This document shows, piece after piece, positions 56,734 through 64,000 of a stretch of DNA of 64,000 nt. The notes below the pieces were generated by a model. The model ran no database searches. It was not told the DNA's origin and saw nothing but the letters and a program-made list of their open reading frames with translations. Within the stretch, counting starts at the first letter, position 1. The number at the start of each line of letters is the position of its first letter. Origin of the DNA: Aliiglaciecola sp. LCG003 (GTDB lineage Bacteria; Pseudomonadota; Gammaproteobacteria; Enterobacterales; Alteromonadaceae). Made by a program: the position numbers and the translations under genes. The stretch covers positions 3,596,001 to 3,660,000 of the forward strand of contig NZ_CP128185.1 in assembly GCF_030316135.1 (NCBI RefSeq), read 5' to 3'.

Positions 56734-57073
56734 TATGATTCCTAATTAGTTGTAGGATTAAATAGCTAATGTTATCACAAGCGACAAGGGGCTTTATACC
56801 CAAAATGGCCGAATATGGACATTTGAGCATCAAAAATATGCCGATTTTAATGCTGATTGATTCTAATTTATAAGCATAGACAAAAACATTTATCAAGCTA
56901 AACGGAACATTCATATGCAACCTAAGCATTTATCGATATATTTACCGATGAGTTAATTATTGACTAGTGTTGGAATAACGCATAACTAATGAGTTTGGAC
57001 AAACGTGCGCCTTATGGTTAAGGTTTCAGTAATATAGTCCTAACACGCGATTAAATACCCTAATGGAGGAAAT
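56734..57073 (+). promoter_or_regulatory. Intergenic region with candidate ppc promoter
   Basis: This 340-base gap holds TTGACT (56960-56965) and TAACTA (56983-56988) with a 17-base spacer, a good sigma-70 layout about 85 bases before the ppc start. No other gene was seen. The fklB promoter must lie on the other strand of the same gap. Confidence 0.45.
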
Positions 57074-59698
57074 GTGACAGAGAAACTTGCGATCCAATTG
57101 AAAGAGTCAGTGAGATTTTTGGGAACAACTCTGGGAGATACCATCCGAGCACAGCTGGGTGATGCATGGCTTGAGCGAATTGAATCTATTCGCATAGCAG
57201 GCAGAGAATCTCATCAAGGTACAAAGCAAGCTACTGAGCAGCTCAAAAGTTTATTCCAAGAGCTAGAAAACGATGACTTGCTGACCATTGGTCGCGCATT
57301 CTCACAATTTCTCAACTTAGCTAATATTGCCGAGCAAGAATTTAATAGCATCACCACTGAAGATGACCCTGTCAGTGTGCTGTTTAGTCATCTTGAATCG
57401 GCTGATATTGAACAGGACAAGTTTGCATCCGCCTTTGAGCAACTTAAAATTGATTTGGTCCTAACGGCGCACCCCACAGAGGTGACACGTCGCACCCTTA
57501 TTCATAAACACAGCGAGTTGGCGCGCTGTCTTCGCAAAATGCATCAAAGTTACTTGTCAGCACAAGAGCGTGAGGAGGTTGAAACCCGCATCGCTGATTT
57601 AATCAGCCAAGCGTGGCATACCGAGGAAATTCGTACCATCCGCCCTACTCCTGTGGATGAGGCTCGTTGGGGTTTTTCAGTAATTGAAAACTCCTTGTGG
57701 GACGCGGTTCCTGCCTTTATTCGCTCGCTGGACGCCAAGGTACAACAGCAATTTAATCTATCCTTACCGATTGATGCATCACCAGTGCAATTTAGTTCGT
57801 GGATGGGTGGGGATCGTGATGGTAATCCGAATGTGACATCAGAAGTGACCCAACAGGTATTACTACTGGCGCGCAAATGCGCTGCGAGACTATTTGCTAA
57901 GGATATCGACCGCTTGCAGGTTGAGTTGTCAATGTCTGACTGTGATCAGGCGTTTCGAGATAAAGTAGGTCAAGATGCCCGCGAACCCTACAGAGCCTTG
58001 TTAAGACCACTGCTAAATCGTTTGCGGGCCACCCAAGAAGGAATCGGCGAACATCTTGCTCATAAACCGGTGGATTCATCGTCATGGATAAGCTGTCAGG
58101 AAGATTTACTTGAACCCTTGCTCGATTGTTATCGTTCACTGCATGCCTGCGGTATGCAAAAGATTGCAGATGGCATGCTGTTGGATTCAATCCGTCGTGT
58201 GCACTGCTTTGGCGTACATTTGCTAAAGCTTGATATTCGTCAAGATTCTGAACGCCACGCTGACGTATTTGGCGAGCTAACTCGCTATTTCGGAATGGGT
58301 GATTACAGTAATTGGAATGAGCAAGATAAACAGGCTTTTTTGCTGCGTGAATTAGGCTCCAAAAGACCATTAATACCTTCTAATTGGCAACCGTCTGCAG
58401 ATGTGCAAGAAGTCTTGGATACCTGCAAAGTCATCTCACAAAATAGTCAGCAAGGTTTTGGCATTTATATCATTTCTATGGCGAGCCAACCGTCCGATGT
58501 ATTGGCCGTGCAACTGCTGTTGAAGGAATCCCAAGTCGATTGGCCTATGCCGGTCGCGCCGCTGTTTGAAACCCTAGACGACTTAAACAACGCACCAAAG
58601 GTGATGCGCGAACTCTTTAATATTGATTGGTATCGTGGATATATTCAAGGTACCCAATTTGTCATGATCGGTTATTCAGATTCGGCCAAAGATGCAGGGG
58701 CATTAGCCGCTGGTTGGGCACAATATGAGTCTCAAGAATCTTTGGTCCAATTAGCCGAAGAGTACAATACCAAATTGACTCTTTTTCATGGTCGCGGCGG
58801 CACCATTGGGCGAGGCGGACTGCCCGCTCACGCGGCGATTCATTCCCAACCACCTGGCTCACTCAGTGGCGGTTTCAGAGTCACCGAACAAGGTGAGACT
58901 ATTCGTTACAAATTTGGTATGGCTGAATTGGCTAAGAACAGCCTTGGGATCTATGCAAGTGCAATTCTTGAAGCCATATTATTTCCCCCCCCAAAACCTA
59001 AGCAAGATTGGCGCGATGCTATCACTTTGATGGCTGAAGCCGGCAGAGATAATTATCGTCAAACTGTGCGCCATGATGAAAATTTTGTGCCCTATTTTAG
59101 AGTCGCAACCCCTGAGCAAGAATTAGGTAAATTACCCTTAGGTAGTCGTCCTGCCAAGCGTAAACCCACTGGTGGGATCGAGAGTCTTCGTGCCATACCC
59201 TGGATTTTCGCTTGGGCGCAAACCCGTTTAGTCTTGCCCTCATGGTTGGGCGTGATGAAAGCCGTACAAAGTGCCCAGCAAGCCGGTCATCAAGAAGTAA
59301 TCGATGACATGTTACAAAACTGGCCATTCTTTCACTCCCGCTTGTCTATGCTCGACATGGTGTTTAACAAAGCAGATGCCCGTATCAGCGAAGAGTATGA
59401 TCATCGACTTGTTCCTGAGCAATTGCAGCACTTTGGTGAGTCGTTGCGTGAGGAGTTAGCCGACAGCATAGAATTACTCATGTCGCTGTTGAAGCAACAA
59501 AGTGTAATGGAGTCAGATCCAAAAGGTAAAGAATCCATGAGTATTCGCGCTGGATATTTGCAACCCCTGCACTTTCTGCAAATCGAACTGCTCAGCCGTA
59601 TTCGTAAATTATCTGATGAGCAACATGATGCAACTTTAGAACGGGCGATGATGGTTGCGATTACCGGAATTGCCGTAGGAATGCGTAATACAGGTTAA
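57074..59698 (+). CDS. ppc: Phosphoenolpyruvate carboxylase
   Basis: The 874-residue enzyme fixes bicarbonate on PEP to give oxaloacetate. Catalytic motifs are VLTAHPTEVTRRT (about residues 132-144), WMGGDRDGNPNVT (about 241-253) and FHGRGGTIGRGGLPAH near 573. The C-terminus MRNTG is the invariant PepC tail. The start is a GTG at 57074 with GGAGG upstream. The length is normal. Confidence 0.97.
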   Translation: MTEKLAIQLKESVRFLGTTLGDTIRAQLGDAWLERIESIRIAGRESHQGTKQATEQLKSLFQELENDDLLTIGRAFSQFLNLANIAEQEFNSITTEDDPVSVLFSHLESADIEQDKFASAFEQLKIDLVLTAHPTEVTRRTLIHKHSELARCLRKMHQSYLSAQEREEVETRIADLISQAWHTEEIRTIRPTPVDEARWGFSVIENSLWDAVPAFIRSLDAKVQQQFNLSLPIDASPVQFSSWMGGDRDGNPNVTSEVTQQVLLLARKCAARLFAKDIDRLQVELSMSDCDQAFRDKVGQDAREPYRALLRPLLNRLRATQEGIGEHLAHKPVDSSSWISCQEDLLEPLLDCYRSLHACGMQKIADGMLLDSIRRVHCFGVHLLKLDIRQDSERHADVFGELTRYFGMGDYSNWNEQDKQAFLLRELGSKRPLIPSNWQPSADVQEVLDTCKVISQNSQQGFGIYIISMASQPSDVLAVQLLLKESQVDWPMPVAPLFETLDDLNNAPKVMRELFNIDWYRGYIQGTQFVMIGYSDSAKDAGALAAGWAQYESQESLVQLAEEYNTKLTLFHGRGGTIGRGGLPAHAAIHSQPPGSLSGGFRVTEQGETIRYKFGMAELAKNSLGIYASAILEAILFPPPKPKQDWRDAITLMAEAGRDNYRQTVRHDENFVPYFRVATPEQELGKLPLGSRPAKRKPTGGIESLRAIPWIFAWAQTRLVLPSWLGVMKAVQSAQQAGHQEVIDDMLQNWPFFHSRLSMLDMVFNKADARISEEYDHRLVPEQLQHFGESLREELADSIELLMSLLKQQSVMESDPKGKESMSIRAGYLQPLHFLQIELLSRIRKLSDEQHDATLERAMMVAITGIAVGMRNTG

Positions 59699-59785
59699 AA
59701 AATAATGCTATAATGTTCACATGGGTCGACTAGGATTTGCTGGTCGGCCCACTCAAAATATTAACGTTTAGTAGGTTTAGTAGTA

Positions 59786-60205
59786 ATGAAATTCCCCGGT
59801 CATGGACAACTAAGTGCCATTTGTGAAAACAATATATTAGTTATCGAAGGCACAGGTCCGTGGAATATCGAAATGCTCAGTTCAACGGATGAAGAAGCTA
59901 CAAAAATGCTACAGGAGCTCTATTTGCAGCCCTGGGCAGTGTTAGCTATTATGCACGGCAACAGTACGTTTTTGCCCGATGCGGCCAAAAAACTGCAACA
60001 AATTATACGCCAAGAGAAAACCCATAATAGAGTTGCTACTGCTATTATTGTCACCTATACGGCTCACCCTTCATTCAGTAAGGCACATCTTGCCAGCATA
60101 TATCAGCTAGCGGGCGAGACCTTTGAATTTTTCACCAACAAAGAAGCCGCGATGGATTGGCTTACACGACAACTGTGCTCCCCCGAAAACAAAAAAACCA
60201 GCTGA
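59786..60205 (+). CDS. Hypothetical protein, 139 residues
   Basis: I do not recognise this family. The 139-residue soluble protein has alternating strands and helices (ILVIEGTGPWNIEML; WAVLAIMHGNSTFLPDA; RVATAIIVTYTA), which loosely recalls a SpoIIAA/STAS-like fold. It lies 87 bases after ppc on the same strand, so it may be cotranscribed. A stem (AAACCAGCTG / CAACTGGTTT, 60195-60225) overlaps its stop and may be the terminator. The frame looks genuinely coding. Confidence 0.75.
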   Translation: MKFPGHGQLSAICENNILVIEGTGPWNIEMLSSTDEEATKMLQELYLQPWAVLAIMHGNSTFLPDAAKKLQQIIRQEKTHNRVATAIIVTYTAHPSFSKAHLASIYQLAGETFEFFTNKEAAMDWLTRQLCSPENKKTS

Positions 60206-60251
60206 GTAAAAACTGCAACTGGTTTATTTTAAATTTATTGTTTAGCTAAGA

Positions 60252-61187
60252 TTAGCCATTTACAAACTTCACACCTAGTTCAATATCACCACGCAAGCCT
60301 TCAAGCATAGATTCTTTTGCTTTTTGCTCAAAATCACTTAGCTCTCCATAAGGTAGAATTTCTTCTACACCGTTAGGACCTAATCGAACAGGATGTGAGA
60401 AGAAAGCGGCATCAGCACTATTGGTTTCAACATAAGTGTACTCTACTACGTTGTCACCTTTCATTGCTGCGACTAAAGATAAACAGAATCGTGCTGCTGC
60501 CTGTCCCATAGAAAGCGTTGCAGACCCGCCGCCGGCTTTCGCTTCAACCACTTCAGTACCCGCGTTTTGAATACGGTGAGTAAGGCTTGCCACTTCTTCA
60601 TCACTGAAAGATACACCTTCAACCTGAGAAAGAAGAGGAAGAATCGTGGTGCCTGAGTGACCGCCGATAACCGGGACATGCACACTTGCTGTGTTCAAGC
60701 CTTTAAGTTCAGCAACAAATGTTTCCGCGCGGATCACATCAAGGGTAGTCACACCAAACAATTTGTTTTTATTGTAAACGCCTTTTGCCTTCAATGTTTC
60801 AGCAGCAATTGCAACTGTAGTATTAACTGGGTTGGTAATAATACAAGTACAAGCTTCAGGGCAATTATCTGCGATACCTTCAACCAGATTCTTAACAATG
60901 CCAGCATTGATATTGAATAAGTCAGAACGATCCATACCAGGCTTACGGGGAACGCCTGCAGGAATCAATACGATGTCAGAACCGTTTAACGCTTGCGCTA
61001 AGTCATCTTTGCCAAAACCTTCAACTTTAACGTCGGTAGGAATATGACTAAGGTCAACGGCAACGCCTGGAACGACAGGGGCAACATCATATAATGCTAA
61101 TTCAGATCCTGCTGGTAACTGGGTTTTTAATAATAGAGAAAGGGCCTGACCTATACCGCCTGCAGCACCTAATACCGTTACTTTCAT
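60252..61187 (-). CDS. mdh: Malate dehydrogenase
   Basis: This 311-residue NAD-dependent enzyme of the TCA cycle has the nucleotide-binding LGAAGGIGQ at the N-terminus, the substrate loop [12 protein letters not shown] and the catalytic His in VIGGHSGTT. It is the E. coli-type MDH of normal length. I started at [11 protein letters not shown] (61187), preceded by AGGAGA, because 12 extra residues in the longer frame are not family-like. It is divergent from argR, as in E. coli. Confidence 0.96.
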   Translation of the reverse strand: MKVTVLGAAGGIGQALSLLLKTQLPAGSELALYDVAPVVPGVAVDLSHIPTDVKVEGFGKDDLAQALNGSDIVLIPAGVPRKPGMDRSDLFNINAGIVKNLVEGIADNCPEACTCIITNPVNTTVAIAAETLKAKGVYNKNKLFGVTTLDVIRAETFVAELKGLNTASVHVPVIGGHSGTTILPLLSQVEGVSFSDEEVASLTHRIQNAGTEVVEAKAGGGSATLSMGQAAARFCLSLVAAMKGDNVVEYTYVETNSADAAFFSHPVRLGPNGVEEILPYGELSDFEQKAKESMLEGLRGDIELGVKFVNG

Positions 61188-61432
61188 AGTTGTCTCCTGT
61201 GGGAACGTTAAGAATGACGGCAAACACTAATGCAAGCCATCAAAAAATACAATTTATACCTAATAAAAAGGCTATATATGGGCACTATACTCAGTATTCA
61301 ACATAATGATTAAGTCCTAATTAAATCAGCTTATAACAAGCTGGTTTAAAAACAGCGAAATCAATAAGGCACTTCGTGCTTTCGACACCCATAAGATTGT
61401 GTCAAACTATAGCAGCTAAATATGAGGGTGGC

Positions 61433-61897
61433 ATGTCAAATAATAAACAAGAAGAATTAATCAAAGCATTTAAAGATATTTTAAAAGCAGAAAGCTTTGG
61501 TTCCCAAGGGGGCATCGTAGACGCTCTCAAACAGCAAAACTTTGGTAGCATTAGTCAATCTAAAGTCTCTAGGATGCTCAGTAAATTTGGCGCTGTACGG
61601 ACTCGCAACGCACGTGGCGATATGGTTTATTGTTTGCCACCAGAGATGGGCATGCCAACCGCTAAAAGTCCCCTTAGGCAGTTGGTACTCGATGTGGTGC
61701 ACAATAATGTTATGGTTATTATCCGCACCAGTCCTGGCGCTGCTCAGTTGATTGCTAGATTGCTTGACTCATTGAGCCAAAAAGATGGGGTATTGGGCAC
61801 CATAGCAGGAGACGATACGATTTTCATTGCCCCTGCTGATGTTAGCAATATCGAAGATACCCTACAAAGAGTAGTAGCCTTGTTCGACAACGTATAA
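61433..61897 (+). CDS. argR: Arginine repressor ArgR
   Basis: The 154-residue protein has an N-terminal winged helix ([22 protein letters not shown]) and a C-terminal arginine-binding hexamer domain ([15 protein letters not shown]). I used the ATG at 61433 with AGGGTGG upstream, not the ATG 19 codons earlier. It represses arginine synthesis genes. Divergence from mdh is typical of gammaproteobacteria. Confidence 0.95.
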   Translation: MSNNKQEELIKAFKDILKAESFGSQGGIVDALKQQNFGSISQSKVSRMLSKFGAVRTRNARGDMVYCLPPEMGMPTAKSPLRQLVLDVVHNNVMVIIRTSPGAAQLIARLLDSLSQKDGVLGTIAGDDTIFIAPADVSNIEDTLQRVVALFDNV

Positions 61898-61926
61898 CTA
61901 TCACAAAATGAACCGCTGGAGTTAAT

Positions 61927-63102
61927 TCACTCCAGCACCTTAACGTCTGCCCACACAAGTCGATGATCCGAAGATGATTGTCGATCTTTAATCAAGTTGT
62001 AATCTGCACTGTTTGTACCCGGCCAGAATATCCCTGCATCCACCGCCTTCAACCCCGCTTTAGAAGGCAGCACATAATCTACCTGTAAACCCCATTGCGC
62101 AGTATGCAGGCTTGCAAACGGATTTTCAGGCCGCAGTAACTGACCGGACTGATTGACTGGCATAGAGTACTGCGCAACAGCAGAGTGCTGTAGTAAAGCT
62201 TTTATGCTTGAGCCAAATCTATCCCCTTCATGCTCAGAAGCATTTAAATCGCCTAACAGCACAAATCGACTACCCCTAAATCCACCTCGCTTACCTTGGT
62301 CATCGTAAATATACTCTGCACGCTTAGCAGCCGATAAATAATCGACCCAAAAACGGATCTCATCATGGTTACGTTTACCATTGCGATTTTCAGGCCCGTC
62401 AAAGACTGGCGGTGTGGGATGGCTGGCGAGTATGTGTAAAACTTGGCCATTGATATTAATCGGCACATCCCAGTGGGATTTCGAGGATAGACGCATTACT
62501 TGCTTTGCAGCTTCGCTATACCATGGCGTTCCATCAGCGGCCTTAATACTAGGCAGTAGACCCTCAGGCATATCTTTCCATAAGAAGTACAGGAAAGTTC
62601 TTACTTGCTTATCATCTATAGGGAATTTGCTTAGTAGTAGCATACCGTATTGACCAGGATATTGACCATAGCCAAAGGCATCTTGACCTGCTGACTCAAC
62701 CTTTGCATCATGATTTAAGTCTTGACCACTAGGTACACCGGTATTAACCGCTGCCGTATAATAATACCGATAGTCAATCGCTTGTGCCTCGCCTTGGGAG
62801 ACATTCAGGTAATTACGGATAAAGGCTAACACGCCCTTGTTAGCGTCAGGTATATAATCAAACTCGTTGAGCAGCAGTATATCCGGTCGCACCCGCTGAA
62901 TAATTTGCGCAATATTTTTAATCTGTTGATGCTTACCGCTAGCTAATTGCTTTGTCAGCGCTAGCGGGTCAAGGGTTTGTCCTGTTTCAACATAATTACC
63001 CGCCTCCATGCTGACATTAAAGGTAGCAACTCGGATTGTTTCAGCCTGGCTTGATGTCATAGTAATTAGTAGTCCCAAGCTAATCAGTAAATATTTTTTC
63101 AT
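61927..63102 (-). CDS. Secreted endonuclease/exonuclease/phosphatase (EEP) family protein
   Basis: The 391-residue product has a signal peptide (residues 1-20, SSQAETIRV) and the EEP fold: RVATFNVS, LLLNEFDYIPDANKG with the metal-binding Glu, LASHPTPPVFDGPENR, LLGDLNASEHEGDRFG and SSDHRLVWADV. Such enzymes cleave phosphodiester or phosphomonoester bonds; the substrate is not known. It follows the TonB receptor gene by 59 bases with a terminator hairpin between, so it is likely functionally linked to it. GGGAG supports the start. Confidence 0.85.
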   Translation of the reverse strand: MKKYLLISLGLLITMTSSQAETIRVATFNVSMEAGNYVETGQTLDPLALTKQLASGKHQQIKNIAQIIQRVRPDILLLNEFDYIPDANKGVLAFIRNYLNVSQGEAQAIDYRYYYTAAVNTGVPSGQDLNHDAKVESAGQDAFGYGQYPGQYGMLLLSKFPIDDKQVRTFLYFLWKDMPEGLLPSIKAADGTPWYSEAAKQVMRLSSKSHWDVPININGQVLHILASHPTPPVFDGPENRNGKRNHDEIRFWVDYLSAAKRAEYIYDDQGKRGGFRGSRFVLLGDLNASEHEGDRFGSSIKALLQHSAVAQYSMPVNQSGQLLRPENPFASLHTAQWGLQVDYVLPSKAGLKAVDAGIFWPGTNSADYNLIKDRQSSSDHRLVWADVKVLE

Positions 63103-63119
63103 GGTGATCTCCCATAAAA

Positions 63120-63144
63120 AAAGCCGGTCACTAGGACCGGCTTT
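63120..63144. terminator. Hairpin between TonB receptor and EEP genes
   Basis: AAAGCCGGTC pairs perfectly with GACCGGCTTT around ACTAG. On the minus strand a T7 run follows and leads straight into the GGGAG ribosome-binding site of the EEP gene. Confidence 0.8.
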
Positions 63145-63161
63145 GTCATTCTAATCAAACA

Positions 63162-64000
63162 TTAGAAGTTATATTTAACACCTAAACGTACTTCCCAAAG
63201 TGAACCTGTAGCAAATGCAGATTCATTGGCAACATTAGGGTTAACGTCTGAGTAGGTATAAGTACCGTCATCGTTCAGTTCAGCTTCAACAACAGATGCT
63301 GTGTTGAAAGGACCGCGACGTTGGATTCCCCAATCACTGTTTAACATATTCCCTAGGTTCTTGATAACTAGGAATGCGTTAGCATTGTGACCGTCGAAGA
63401 AACCAGGAAGGTCCTGATCGATTCTGAAATCGACACGTGTCGCCCAGCTAGATGTAGCTGAGTTTCTTGGTACGATTTGTCCTCGGTAACCTTCTAAACC
63501 AGCACTTGCTATAAAGGCATCAAAATCTTGCTGAACAGCAGCAGATTCAAAAGTCACTTTAGAGCCGTACTCATCCATAGTTGGTACATATAACAATGAA
63601 CGGTAATCCGCTAAGTCAGTACCAGCTTGGAAATTATCAAAGGAGTAAGAGAAGTTACGACCTGCTTTACGGTTAGCAAACATTGAGAAACGTGTTTTAT
63701 AGCCGTCAACAAACTCAGCTGAATAACGTAAGCTAAGTGTAAAGTTGTGCGGGATCTCGTAGTTTGAAGTACCAACACCAGGATCATTCTGATCAGATAC
63801 AGCAATATTGGTGAAGTTAGAGTAAGCAACAGAACTTGTCATAGGGTTGTAATCCTCTGACTCGTTGTATGCATAACCAAACTGAACGTCTAGACCGAAA
63901 TCATACTCTTTTTTCACAGCGAAAGAGATTGTAGTTGAACTACCATCTGCTTTTGCATTGGTAAGCATCAAGTCACTGTAACGAGAGTTACGAGTTACTT
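63162..64000 (-). CDS. TonB-dependent receptor, C-terminal part (5' end outside window)
   Basis: The frame is open to the right edge, so the receptor starts outside the window; about 279 codons are visible. The beta-barrel ends in an aromatic strand (LWEVRLGVKYNF). Segments such as NRKAGRNFSYSFDN and DQDLPGFFDGHNANAFLVIKNLGN resemble the large Oar/CarboxypepD-reg TonB receptors common in Alteromonadales. Its partner is probably the secreted EEP protein encoded next. The ligand is unknown. Confidence 0.88.
   Translation of the reverse strand, partial: VTRNSRYSDLMLTNAKADGSSTTISFAVKKEYDFGLDVQFGYAYNESEDYNPMTSSVAYSNFTNIAVSDQNDPGVGTSNYEIPHNFTLSLRYSAEFVDGYKTRFSMFANRKAGRNFSYSFDNFQAGTDLADYRSLLYVPTMDEYGSKVTFESAAVQQDFDAFIASAGLEGYRGQIVPRNSATSSWATRVDFRIDQDLPGFFDGHNANAFLVIKNLGNMLNSDWGIQRRGPFNTASVVEAELNDDGTYTYSDVNPNVANESAFATGSLWEVRLGVKYNF

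Noticed and set aside
1-64000. Mobile elements, prophage, tRNA or rRNA genes
   Set aside because: I looked for transposase, integrase and phage motifs and for tRNA-like cloverleafs and saw none.

Overview
The window is gammaproteobacterial chromosome. Gene content and local order (rpsU-yqeY-dnaG-rpoD, the divergent argR/mdh pair, folB-folK-uppP, ccoG-srkA, DUF3016, RdgC, several TonB-dependent receptors, secreted nucleases) point to a marine member of the Alteromonadales, probably Alteromonadaceae near Glaciecola, Paraglaciecola or Alteromonas. The genus is inferred from general knowledge and was not tested. No tRNA, rRNA, insertion sequence, integrase, phage gene or CRISPR array was seen.

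Layout. 1-2.7 kb: the end of a LamG-type protein gene followed by a Tat-exported DUF1501-like protein. 3.0-3.6 kb: a CBS-domain protein. 3.7-14.8 kb: a phosphate-starvation region on the minus strand, with phoB-phoR-pstS-like-2OG oxygenase, then a lipoprotein built from three tandem ~430-residue modules and a TonB-dependent receptor. 15-24.9 kb: a sensor kinase, rdgC, an HDOD protein, an M49-like peptidase, a GGDEF-EAL protein, hinT, uppP, folK and folB. 25-31.6 kb: plsY, tsaD and the macromolecular-synthesis operon. 31.7-39.2 kb: a small hydrolase, an RND efflux pair, a predicted lipoprotein Nudix protein and an acyl-CoA dehydrogenase. 39.3-45.2 kb: a very large secreted double nuclease, a DUF3016 protein and an orphan. 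45.5-54.3 kb: ccoG, srkA, a cobalamin riboswitch with btuB, two short phosphate-binding-like proteins, a porin and two DsbA-like proteins. 54.4-64 kb: a SulP transporter, fklB, ppc, a hypothetical gene, mdh/argR, a secreted EEP-family phosphoesterase and the end of an Oar-like TonB receptor.

The best candidate for an undescribed system is the phosphate-linked set. PhoB-box-like sequences (two 7-mers, 11 bases apart, with a plausible -10 after them) lie upstream of phoB (14824-14841), of the three-module lipoprotein (10736-10753) and, about 30 kb away, of the large nuclease (43856-43873). Together they suggest a regulon that degrades extracellular nucleic acid and moves a phosphorus-containing ligand through a dedicated outer-membrane lipoprotein/TonB receptor pair. 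The ligand, the role of the 2OG oxygenase and the role of the triplication are unknown. Other sites worth checking are a FadR-like operator before the acyl-CoA dehydrogenase, an FNR-like site before ccoG, a PsrA-like palindrome near the nuclease, and terminator-like hairpins between two TonB-receptor/partner gene pairs.
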